Assembly (NCBI RefSeq): GCF_045635475.1 | Contig: NZ_JBJGXI010000029.1 | Location: 1 to 64,000, forward strand | Length of the DNA: 64,000 bases | Direction of reading: 5' to 3' | DNA from: JBJGXI01 sp045635475 | Lineage (GTDB): Bacteria > Bacillota > Bacilli > Bacillales > Amphibacillaceae | Part shown: one piece after another, positions 1 through 6,788 of the stretch | Layout: the number at the start of each line of letters is the position of its first letter | Numbering within the stretch: the stretch's first letter is position 1 | The notes under the pieces: model-generated | The model's database searches: none | What the model was told of the DNA's origin: nothing | What the model saw: the letters and a program-made list of their open reading frames with translations, nothing else | Made by a program: the position numbers and the translations under genes

Positions 1-709
1 TTTTGATATGTAGTGCACACGTATCAAATGTTTCTATTGCATTCGTTTTATATAACTCTGCAGTTACATCAGTAATTTTCGCACTCGTATCTATCGTTTT
101 CCCAAGTAAATAAAACAAATTATGTAAATAGTGAGCCGTTGCATTATTCGCGACACTATCTAAGATCATTTCACCCGAGGCACTGTATTTTTTACCTGCC
201 CATGCTGAACGGTTAAAATAATCTTGATTTCGCGGCCACAATGTGATGCTTTTCATACGTAAAGGCTTTCCAAATATCCCGTTTAATATATCTTTTTTTA
301 ATGCTTGAATCGAATCTGTAAATGACCAATTGAATCCAATTGCTAAAAACTTTCCTGTTTGATCGCGTGTGCGCATCATTTTGTCTATATCGATCGGATT
401 AGCTGTCATCGGTTTTTCGCAGAAGACGTTACTACCATGATTCAAACATAAACAAGCTTGATCAGCATGAAGGTGAATCGGTGTGCAGATAATAGCTAAG
501 TCTGCTGATGTTTCCTTGTAAAAAGCATCTAAACTTTTAAATATAGGAATTTCACATTGCAGGATTTCTTTATAGTAACGCGAGCGCTCTGGATTGATAT
601 CGACTAGTCCGACTAAGTAACCGATTTCATTTTTGGGATTAAGCAATTCCTTTACATAGGTGTTACCGTATCCACTAATACCAATTAATACGATGGAAAC
701 TTTTTGCAA
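1..709 (-). CDS. Gfo/Idh/MocA family oxidoreductase (partial, C-terminus outside window)
   Basis: This reading frame runs from a TTG at 709-707 off the left edge of the window, giving 236 codons of the N-terminal part. An AGGAG lies just upstream of the TTG and supports that start. The N-terminus has a Rossmann nucleotide-binding motif (IGISGYGN), and residues near 100 read FCEKPMTA, the conserved EKP signature of the Gfo/Idh/MocA family. These enzymes are NAD(P)-dependent dehydrogenases of sugars, inositols or sugar acids; the substrate cannot be read from sequence. It diverges from the AraC regulator at 836, and a palindrome lies in the shared 126-bp gap, so the pair is probably one regulated unit. 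The AraC protein and the carbohydrate locus beyond it suggest a sugar substrate. No frameshift is visible in the part that can be read. Confidence 0.85.
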   Translation of the reverse strand, partial: MQKVSIVLIGISGYGNTYVKELLNPKNEIGYLVGLVDINPERSRYYKEILQCEIPIFKSLDAFYKETSADLAIICTPIHLHADQACLCLNHGSNVFCEKPMTANPIDIDKMMRTRDQTGKFLAIGFNWSFTDSIQALKKDILNGIFGKPLRMKSITLWPRNQDYFNRSAWAGKKYSASGEMILDSVANNATAHYLHNLFYLLGKTIDTSAKITDVTAELYKTNAIETFDTCALHIK

Positions 710-736
710 GGCTAACTCCTCCTCGTATATACCGTT

Positions 737-766
737 ACTATGGTAATATATGCAATATACCATAGT
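737..766. promoter_or_regulatory. Palindrome between divergent oxidoreductase and AraC genes (candidate operator)
   Basis: The arms ACTATGGTA (737-745) and TACCATAGT (758-766) are a perfect 9-bp inverted repeat separated by an AT-rich 12-bp spacer. It lies in the 126-bp gap between two divergent starts, where an operator for the adjacent AraC-type regulator would be expected. Binding is inferred, not shown. Confidence 0.5.
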
Positions 767-835
767 TCATGAAAAAATAAAGTGAATAACTAGACCATTT
801 TATATATATTTCCGGTTAAAAAGGAAGGAATAGAA

Positions 836-1654
836 ATGAGTAGAAGAATACTAGATTTAGATAATCATGGCATCAACTTATATGAAAGCAAACATGTCGA
901 TGGGGGAGTCGTTCAAGAGCACCACCATACTGTTCACCAACTGTTATATGCGCTTGAGGGAGAAGGGAAGATTAAGTTAAATGGAACCGATTATCCTTTT
1001 TTTCAGGACCATGTGGCCGTTATTACTCCATATACGACGCACTCGATTGTTTCTGATACAAAATTAACAGTATTAGTGTTGGCATTTGATGAATCGATTT
1101 TAGAAACTTCGGTACAAAAAGATTTATTACACCAATTTTTTGCCGGTACGAGATTTATACAACTAAACCCTTTTGACAGCAGCCATGTTAGACAACTACT
1201 AAGGAAAATGCTATATGAGCAAACACATGGTGATTCGATTAATTTTGTAGCAATGAAAATTTTCTTATCAGAGTTATTGCTCAAATTAGCTAGGTCGCAG
1301 AATCATTCGGAAGCATTTGATGCAAATCTGTTACGTGCGGAACGGTTACGAAAATATATTGATACCCATTATTATGAATTGATTAGTGCGGAGTCATTAT
1401 CTGCTAAGTTAGGTTTGAGTACGCGCCATATGAACAATATCTATAAAGAGAGGTACCAAGTCACCCCAATTCAATATTTAACGGAAGTGCGTATCGGTCT
1501 GGCGAAAAAAATGCTGATTGAAACAAATAAAGATATCGTGTCGATTTGCTTTGAAGTTGGATTTGAATCGCTATCAACTTTTTACCGTACGTTCAAAAAT
1601 TCCACCGATGTTGCACCGAATAAATATCGTAAAGCTTATAAAAGTGAGCAATAA
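836..1654 (+). CDS. AraC family transcriptional regulator with N-terminal cupin domain
   Basis: A 272-residue regulator. Residues about 15-95 form a cupin-like sensor domain with a His-rich stretch (QEHHHTVHQ), the usual place for sugar binding in this class. Residues about 170-268 carry the two helix-turn-helix motifs of the AraC/XylS family, ending in the typical signature (VGFESLSTFYRTFKN, then APNKYR). The start is ATG 836, preceded by AAGGAAGGA at good spacing. It diverges from a Gfo/Idh/MocA dehydrogenase and lies upstream of the long glycosidase run, so it probably senses a carbohydrate from that pathway and activates one or both units. The ligand is unknown. A second AraC regulator at 20178 sits at the far end of the same locus. 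Confidence 0.93.
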   Translation: MSRRILDLDNHGINLYESKHVDGGVVQEHHHTVHQLLYALEGEGKIKLNGTDYPFFQDHVAVITPYTTHSIVSDTKLTVLVLAFDESILETSVQKDLLHQFFAGTRFIQLNPFDSSHVRQLLRKMLYEQTHGDSINFVAMKIFLSELLLKLARSQNHSEAFDANLLRAERLRKYIDTHYYELISAESLSAKLGLSTRHMNNIYKERYQVTPIQYLTEVRIGLAKKMLIETNKDIVSICFEVGFESLSTFYRTFKNSTDVAPNKYRKAYKSEQ

Positions 1655-1750
1655 CTCGAATTAATTTTAATGCATGTTTCATTGGGGGATTATTTGAGAG
1701 TCTTACCGTATAGTGTTTTGCTTTATAAACTACATAGTTGAAAAGAACTC

Positions 1751-2269
1751 CGTCGTAGTTTGGCGAGTGCTTGACCCGCTCCGGAAATGCCCTTCGCTTT
1801 CCGCGGGGGGCTAGTGAGCCTCCTCGCGCCTTCGCGCGAGACCACTGAAAAAGTCTTTGTCTGTTAAAAATGAAGTTTTTTCAAAAACACTATCCCAAAA
1901 TCTTGCTACTTTTCTATAGAAAAGTGGAGAAACCAGTTCGATTTACTTCTGATTTTTAGGCGGAAAGTGGGGATGGATTTTTTTGGTATTCACTCTTTTC
2001 AAAATTTATCGGACTTTTTCAGTGGCCTACCTTCGCGCTGCGGGGTCTCACTTACGCCGCTAGTCCCGCAGGAGTCGAAGGGCATTTCCTCCGCTGTTAA
2101 CTGGATTGCACCTTACGTCGGGTGATTGGAGCTCCAGGCAGTCGACTCCTGCGGGAAAAGCGCGGGCTGAAGATCCACTCAGAAGCGCTCTTTGCTTCTG
2201 AGTTAGCTGAAGCCGTGCCCGCGGAAAGCGACTGCCTGGAGCGGAAATCACGAGCACTACGTTACGACG
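1751..2269 (+). repeat. GC-rich interspersed repeat, copy A
   Basis: This block is far more GC-rich than its surroundings and matches 25116-25467 in the opposite orientation almost end to end. Shared landmarks include GCTAGTGAGCCTCCTCG, GGTCTCACTTA, CCTCCGCTGTTAAC, GGGTGATTGGAGCTCC and GCTGAAGATCCACTCAGAAG. The outer ends are imperfect inverted repeats beginning CGTCGTA and reaching CCGCTCCGG. It carries no protein-coding signal. It looks like a non-autonomous intergenic element. This copy is interrupted by a 192-bp insertion and lacks about 35 bp present in copy B. Confidence 0.8.
1838..2029. mobile_element. Small inverted-repeat element (MITE-like) nested in repeat copy A
   Basis: A 192-bp AT-rich insertion within the GC-rich repeat. 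Its ends contain the perfect inverted repeats CCACTGAAAAAGTC (1842-1855) and GACTTTTTCAGTGG (2012-2025). It is flanked by the direct repeat CCTTCGCGC at 1829-1837 and 2030-2038, consistent with a 9-bp target-site duplication. It has no ORF of useful size, so it would need a transposase supplied in trans. Confidence 0.75.
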
Positions 2270-2290
2270 GAGTTTAGCTGTTTTGCGCAA

Positions 2291-2320
2291 TTACAACCTT
2301 AAGAAAATGACCTGTATAAA
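2291..2320 (+). promoter_or_regulatory. Candidate promoter of the polysaccharide operon
   Basis: TTACAA (2291-2296) and TATAAA (2315-2320) are separated by 18 bp, close to a SigA promoter. It is the first plausible promoter downstream of the GC-rich repeat and upstream of the Gfo/Idh/MocA start at 2419. It would give a leader of about 90 nt that contains the hairpin at 2341-2371. Inferred from consensus only. Confidence 0.4.
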
Positions 2321-2340
2321 AAATCATTTCCGATTTTAAG

Positions 2341-2378
2341 AAATCCGTTCTTAGATTAATAAGACGGATTTTTATTAT
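2341..2378 (+). terminator. Leader hairpin with U-tail (terminator or attenuator)
   Basis: AAATCCGTTCTTA (2341-2353) pairs with TAAGACGGATTT (2360-2371) with one bulge, and a T-rich run follows. It ends only 27 bp before the ribosome binding site of the next gene, so a promoter barely fits behind it. It either ends transcripts arriving from the AraC side or attenuates the operon. ATTTC upstream and GAAAT, which overlaps the left arm, could form a competing hairpin. Confidence 0.55.
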
Positions 2379-2418
2379 GGCTTTAAACTATAAGAAAGGA
2401 CTAGAAAGGGGAAAACAA

Positions 2419-3570
2419 ATGGCACAACATAAATTAGGAATTATTATGAACGGTGTTACAGGTCGTATGGGTACGAATCAACATTTAATTCGTTCGATCG
2501 TCGCGATTAGAAAACAAGGAGGTGTCGCACTTCCGAGTGGTGATACAATTATGCCAGATCCTATTTTAGTAGGGCGTAATGAAAACAAATTGAAAGCGCT
2601 AGCAGTAAAGCATGATATTGATCGCTGGAGCACAGATTTGGATGAAGCGTTGGCAGATGATCAAAATGTGATCTATTTTGATTCGCAAACAACGGTTAGG
2701 CGTGCCGAATCTATTAAAAAAGCAATTAAGGCAGGAAAACATATTTATTGTGAAAAACCAACGGCGACTAGCTTAGCAGAGTCGTTGGAATTAGCAAAAC
2801 TAGCAAAAAAAGCTGGTGTGAAAAATGGGGTTGTACAAGATAAGTTGTTTTTACCTGGACTGCTTAAACTAAAACGATTGATTGACTCTGGATATTTTGG
2901 AAGAATTTTATCAGTAAGAATGGAGTTTGGTTACTGGGTATTTGAGGGTGATTGGCAAGAGGCACAGCGTCCATCATGGAATTACCGTAAAGAAGACGGC
3001 GGTGGTATTATCGTTGATATGTTTGCGCATTGGCGTTATGTAATTGATAACTTATTCGGTGAAGTTCGCTCAGTTTCTTGCTTAGGTGCTACACACATTC
3101 CGGAAAGAATCGGTGAGAACGGAGAGAAGTATACGTGTACTGCAGATGATGCCGCATATGCAACGTTTCAGTTGAAGAATGATATCATCGTTCAAGCTAA
3201 CTCGTCATGGGCAGTTCGGGTAAATCGCGATGATTTATTAACGATCCAAGTCGATGGCACAGAGGGAAGTGCAGTAGCTGGATTGCGTGATTGTAAAGCG
3301 CAGCACCGGGTTAATACACCAAAGCCCACGTGGAATCCTGATATCGAGAATCCATTTGATTTTGAAGCACAGTGGGAAGATGTACCAGGAAATCAACTGT
3401 TTGATAATGGCTTTAAAGTACAGTGGGAGTTATTTTTGAAACATGTGTACCAAGACGATCCGTTTCCTTGGGACTTATTAGAAGGGGCAAAAGGCACACA
3501 GTTATCAGAACTTGGACTTCAGTCATGGGAAGAGCGCCGTTGGCTGGATATTCCGGAATTAAAAAGGTAA
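2419..3570 (+). CDS. Gfo/Idh/MocA family oxidoreductase
   Basis: A 383-residue NAD(P)-dependent dehydrogenase. The glycine-rich nucleotide motif is at residues about 7-17 (GIIMNGVTGRMG), and the family EKP signature is at about 112-114 (YCEKPTAT). The C-terminal half (for example GGGIIVDMFAHWRYV) is the substrate domain. I take ATG 2419 as the start because AAAGGGGA sits at proper spacing; an upstream in-frame ATG at 2377 lies next to the leader hairpin and has no such site. It is the first gene of a tight run with the DUF993 protein (15-bp gap) and a TIM-barrel isomerase. In other bacteria, Gfo/Idh/MocA enzymes paired with such isomerases oxidise sugars or glycosides to keto forms. That role is inferred here, and the substrate is unknown. 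Confidence 0.9.
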   Translation: MAQHKLGIIMNGVTGRMGTNQHLIRSIVAIRKQGGVALPSGDTIMPDPILVGRNENKLKALAVKHDIDRWSTDLDEALADDQNVIYFDSQTTVRRAESIKKAIKAGKHIYCEKPTATSLAESLELAKLAKKAGVKNGVVQDKLFLPGLLKLKRLIDSGYFGRILSVRMEFGYWVFEGDWQEAQRPSWNYRKEDGGGIIVDMFAHWRYVIDNLFGEVRSVSCLGATHIPERIGENGEKYTCTADDAAYATFQLKNDIIVQANSSWAVRVNRDDLLTIQVDGTEGSAVAGLRDCKAQHRVNTPKPTWNPDIENPFDFEAQWEDVPGNQLFDNGFKVQWELFLKHVYQDDPFPWDLLEGAKGTQLSELGLQSWEERRWLDIPELKR

Positions 3571-3585
3571 AGGAGGACAGAAATC

Positions 3586-4755
3586 ATGGTGAATAAGCTT
3601 ACACTACCTGGTGAAAATCGTACACTTTACACGTATCAGCCTCGACAAATAGCCGCACAGTTTAAACTACCATCGGGGAAACCGTTTAAAAAAAGAATAG
3701 CCTATTCAGCAGTGCACGTTGTTTGTGACCCGCTTGCCAATACAGACCCTTTGTCAAATGGGCAAATTGATTGGGACGCAACAATGCAATACCGTCATTA
3801 TTTATGGTCACTTGGACTATCTGTTGCCGAGGCAATGGATACATCTCAACGTGGCATGGGCTTAAATTGGGACCGAGCCAAAGAACTTATTAGCCGTTCA
3901 ATAAAAGAAGCAAAATCAGTAGACGGTAACATTGCCAGCGGTGTAGGCACCGATCAACTAGCCCCCGGACCCACCGTTACTTTGGAAGACGTCGAAGCTG
4001 CTTATGAAGAGCAATGTGCTTTTGTTGAAGGAGAAGGCGGTAAGATGATTGTTATGGCAAGCCGAGCGTTAGCGGCATGTGCCAAAGGACCGGAAGACTA
4101 CGAGCGTGTGTATCGAAAAATATTAGGCAATGTTTCACAACCAGTTATCTTACATTGGCTCGGTGACATGTTTGATCCAGCACTAAATGGTTATTGGGGA
4201 CATGAGGATATTGACGATGCAATGGAAGTTTGTCTTGCCATTATTCGCGAGCATGAAGCGAATGTCGACGGTATTAAAATTTCATTGCTTGATGAAACGA
4301 AAGAAATCAAGATGCGTCGTGAATTACCTGATAGCGTGAAAATGTATACCGGAGATGATTTTAATTATCCATTACTTATTAAAGGGGATGAACAAGGATA
4401 CAGTCATGCCTTATTAGGTATATTTGATGCGATTGCTCCGGCGGCAGCGGCTGCCTTACATGCTATGGATGAAGGTGATTTGACTACATATGACGCGCTA
4501 TTGGAAAAAACAGTGCCATTATCTCGACACATTTTCCAAAAACCAACGTTCTCTTATAAGACTGGTGTCGTGTTTATGGCTTATTTGAATGGACATCAAG
4601 ACCATTTTCGGATGATTGGTGGTTCGGAAAGTGCCAGATCGATTACACATTTAGCAGAGTTGTTTGTGATGGCTGATGAAGCGGGGCTTCTAAGAGATCC
4701 GGATCTTGCAACAGAAAGAATGAAGCTTGTTCTAATGCAAGCAGGTATCAGATAG
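3586..4755 (+). CDS. DUF993 / dihydrodipicolinate synthase-like protein
   Basis: A 389-residue protein that I recognise as the DUF993 group, usually annotated as dihydrodipicolinate synthase-like and expected to be a TIM barrel of aldolase type. Visible stretches include AYSAVHVVCDP (about 40-50), AEAMDTSQRGMGLNW (about 82-96), a segment reading VILHWLGDMFDP, and VDGIKISLLDE, in which the Lys is a candidate Schiff-base residue. The start is ATG 3586, preceded by AAAGGAGGA. It sits 15 bp after the oxidoreductase and 11 bp before the isomerase, so the three are surely co-translated. Known DHDPS-fold relatives catalyse aldol cleavage or condensation of keto-sugar acids, so carbon-carbon cleavage of an oxidised sugar is a reasonable inference. 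I know of no established reaction for DUF993. Confidence 0.85.
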   Translation: MVNKLTLPGENRTLYTYQPRQIAAQFKLPSGKPFKKRIAYSAVHVVCDPLANTDPLSNGQIDWDATMQYRHYLWSLGLSVAEAMDTSQRGMGLNWDRAKELISRSIKEAKSVDGNIASGVGTDQLAPGPTVTLEDVEAAYEEQCAFVEGEGGKMIVMASRALAACAKGPEDYERVYRKILGNVSQPVILHWLGDMFDPALNGYWGHEDIDDAMEVCLAIIREHEANVDGIKISLLDETKEIKMRRELPDSVKMYTGDDFNYPLLIKGDEQGYSHALLGIFDAIAPAAAAALHAMDEGDLTTYDALLEKTVPLSRHIFQKPTFSYKTGVVFMAYLNGHQDHFRMIGGSESARSITHLAELFVMADEAGLLRDPDLATERMKLVLMQAGIR

Positions 4756-4766
4756 GAGGGAAACGC

Positions 4767-5588
4767 ATGGAAGAGCAACCAGCGTTGGAAAGACTCAGTT
4801 TAAATCAAATAACGACGGAACAATGGAATTTACGAGAAGCGGTTGTCGGTTGCGTGCGAGCAGAAATTCCTTGGATATCTCTATGGCGACACAAGATTCA
4901 AGAAATAGGTCTTGCCGAAAGTAAACGAATCATAAGAGATTCAGGTCTTAAAGTATCAAGCGTTTGCCGTGGCGGTATGTTTCCTGCTGCAACTGTAAAA
5001 GAAAGACAAGAGCGTTTAGATGATAACAAACGGGCGGTGGAGGAAGCGGCAGAACTTGGCACAGATACATTAGTGCTCGTATGTGGACCTGCACCAGACC
5101 GGGATATTACGACTGCAAGAAAATGGGTGGAAGAAGGAATAGAAAAGCTCGTACCATTTGCCAAATCTCATGGAGTAAAGCTAGGAATTGAACCGTTACA
5201 CCCGATGTACGCTGCCGATCGATCCGTTATCACGACATTAGGGCAAGCAAATAAGATGGCGGAGAAATATGATCCATCCGAGGTAGGCGTCGTTATTGAC
5301 GTATTTCATGTATGGTGGGACCCAGAATTATATCAGCAAATTCAACGTGCTCAGGGTAGAATCGTAGGTTTCCACGTATCGGATTGGATTGTTCCTGTTC
5401 CTGATATGTTTAAAGGACGAGGGATGATGGGTGATGGCGTCATTGAAATTCGAAGCATCAGGCAAGCGGTAGAAGCAGCGGGCTATACCGGACCAATCGA
5501 AGTGGAGATTATTAACCAATCCATCTGGGACCGCCCAGGAGATGATGTGCTACAAGAGATAAAAACTAGTTATGCTAATCATGTGTAA
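4767..5588 (+). CDS. Sugar phosphate isomerase/epimerase (xylose isomerase-like TIM barrel)
   Basis: A 273-residue member of the AP-endonuclease-2 / xylose-isomerase-like TIM-barrel superfamily. Conserved metal-site elements include GIEPLHPMYA (about 146-155, Glu and His), VVIDVFHVWWDP (about 178-189), VGFHVSDW (about 203-210) and a late Glu in IEVEIINQ. ATG 4767 follows AGGAGGG closely. These proteins isomerise or epimerise sugars and keto-sugars, and some act on 3-keto-glycosides made by Gfo/Idh/MocA partners. Its placement directly after such an oxidoreductase and DUF993 suggests the middle step of an oxidise, isomerise and cleave sequence. The substrate is not deducible. Confidence 0.88.
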   Translation: MEEQPALERLSLNQITTEQWNLREAVVGCVRAEIPWISLWRHKIQEIGLAESKRIIRDSGLKVSSVCRGGMFPAATVKERQERLDDNKRAVEEAAELGTDTLVLVCGPAPDRDITTARKWVEEGIEKLVPFAKSHGVKLGIEPLHPMYAADRSVITTLGQANKMAEKYDPSEVGVVIDVFHVWWDPELYQQIQRAQGRIVGFHVSDWIVPVPDMFKGRGMMGDGVIEIRSIRQAVEAAGYTGPIEVEIINQSIWDRPGDDVLQEIKTSYANHV

Positions 5589-5642
5589 TTACTGATTTTT
5601 AAGAATTAGACAAATCCCAAGGAGATTTTGGAGGTAAAAAGA

Positions 5643-6749
5643 ATGATAAAGAATAATGTTAGTTCCTTAGAAAAACAAACAGTATTAAATTATATTGATT
5701 CTCTGATGGATAATTTATCACAGATCAAGGATAATTCAGGTGAATTTTTATTGAATTTTGATGGCTTAGTGGTAGATGATAAAAGTTGGCATGTCTGGAA
5801 TTGGCCTCAAGGTGTTGGATTATATGGAATTTATAAGCTTTGGAAAATGACAGGAAATGAAAAAGCGTTAAAAAAGGTCAATGATTGGTTTGAAGCAAGG
5901 TTTGAAGAAGGAGTGCCGCCAAAAAACGTAAACACGATGGCACCTTTTCTTACTTTAGCTTATATGTATGAAGATACCAAAGATCAAACATATGTCCCGT
6001 ACTTAGAAAAATGGGCAGAGTGGGTCATGCATGATATGCCGCGTACGAAAGAAAATGGCCTACAGCATATGACATATGGTCCGGAAAATAAAAACCAGCT
6101 ATGGGATGACACGTTAATGATGACGGTTTTACCATTAGCAAAAATCGGCCAACTGTTAAATAAACCAGATTATATCGAGGAAGCCAAAAGGCAGTTTTTA
6201 ATTCATGTGAAATACTTGTGTGATAAAAAGACGGGATTATGGTTCCACGGTTGGACATTTGAAGAAAACCATAATTATGCAGAAGCTTTATGGGCTCGAG
6301 GGAATTGTTGGATCACAATCGCAATTCCAGAAATTATTGAGATGTTGGATTTGCAAGAAGGAGATTTCTTTAGAGAATTCTTAATCGAAACGCTTAATAG
6401 ACAAGTAGAATCACTAGCAAAATACCAGCATGAAAGTGGTTTGTGGCATACATTAATTGATGATTCTAGTTCATATTTAGAAGCATCTGCAACAGCTGGG
6501 TTTGCGTATGGCATGCTGAAATCTGTTCACAAGCGATACATTAGTAAGGATTATGAAGAGGTAGCTCATAAAGCAATTCATGGACTAGTAAAAGAGATTA
6601 ATGAACAAGGAGCAGTCGAGAAAGTTTCCGTTGGGACTGGAATGGGAGACACACTGCAATTCTATAAAGATATTAAAACAACAACGATGCCATATGGACA
6701 GTCATTAACCATTCTTTGTCTAACAGAGTATCTACGCACGTATATTTAA
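5643..6749 (+). CDS. Glycoside hydrolase family 105 (unsaturated rhamnogalacturonyl/uronyl hydrolase)
   Basis: A 368-residue cytosolic enzyme of the GH105 family (YteR/YesR type, alpha/alpha-six barrel). It hydrates the 4,5-double bond of an unsaturated uronic acid at the non-reducing end of oligosaccharides made by polysaccharide lyases. The catalytic Asp region is visible as WDDTLMM (about 154-160), and the substrate-binding ARGNCW is at about 218-223. I choose ATG 5643, with GGAGGT at 5630-5635; an upstream TTG at 5628 would have its site too close. There is no signal peptide, so it acts on imported oligosaccharides. Its presence implies an external lyase, which is not encoded in this window. 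Confidence 0.9.
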   Translation: MIKNNVSSLEKQTVLNYIDSLMDNLSQIKDNSGEFLLNFDGLVVDDKSWHVWNWPQGVGLYGIYKLWKMTGNEKALKKVNDWFEARFEEGVPPKNVNTMAPFLTLAYMYEDTKDQTYVPYLEKWAEWVMHDMPRTKENGLQHMTYGPENKNQLWDDTLMMTVLPLAKIGQLLNKPDYIEEAKRQFLIHVKYLCDKKTGLWFHGWTFEENHNYAEALWARGNCWITIAIPEIIEMLDLQEGDFFREFLIETLNRQVESLAKYQHESGLWHTLIDDSSSYLEASATAGFAYGMLKSVHKRYISKDYEEVAHKAIHGLVKEINEQGAVEKVSVGTGMGDTLQFYKDIKTTTMPYGQSLTILCLTEYLRTYI

Positions 6750-6788
6750 ATCTTTATTGCAGCGTCTCTATAGATAGGAGGTATTCAT

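Larger units (their letters stand above)
1655..2290. other. Intergenic region dominated by GC-rich repeat
   Basis: The sequence after the AraC gene has no credible gene. About 1655-1750 is AT-rich with nothing recognisable; the rest is the GC-rich repeat and its nested element, listed separately. An open frame on the minus strand (2060-2290) is a by-product of the repeat. Confidence 0.7.

Noticed and set aside
2060..2290. Minus-strand 76-codon open frame
   Set aside because: It lies inside the GC-rich repeat, and a matching frame appears in copy B at 25113-25322. The similarity comes from the repeat itself, with no ribosome binding site.
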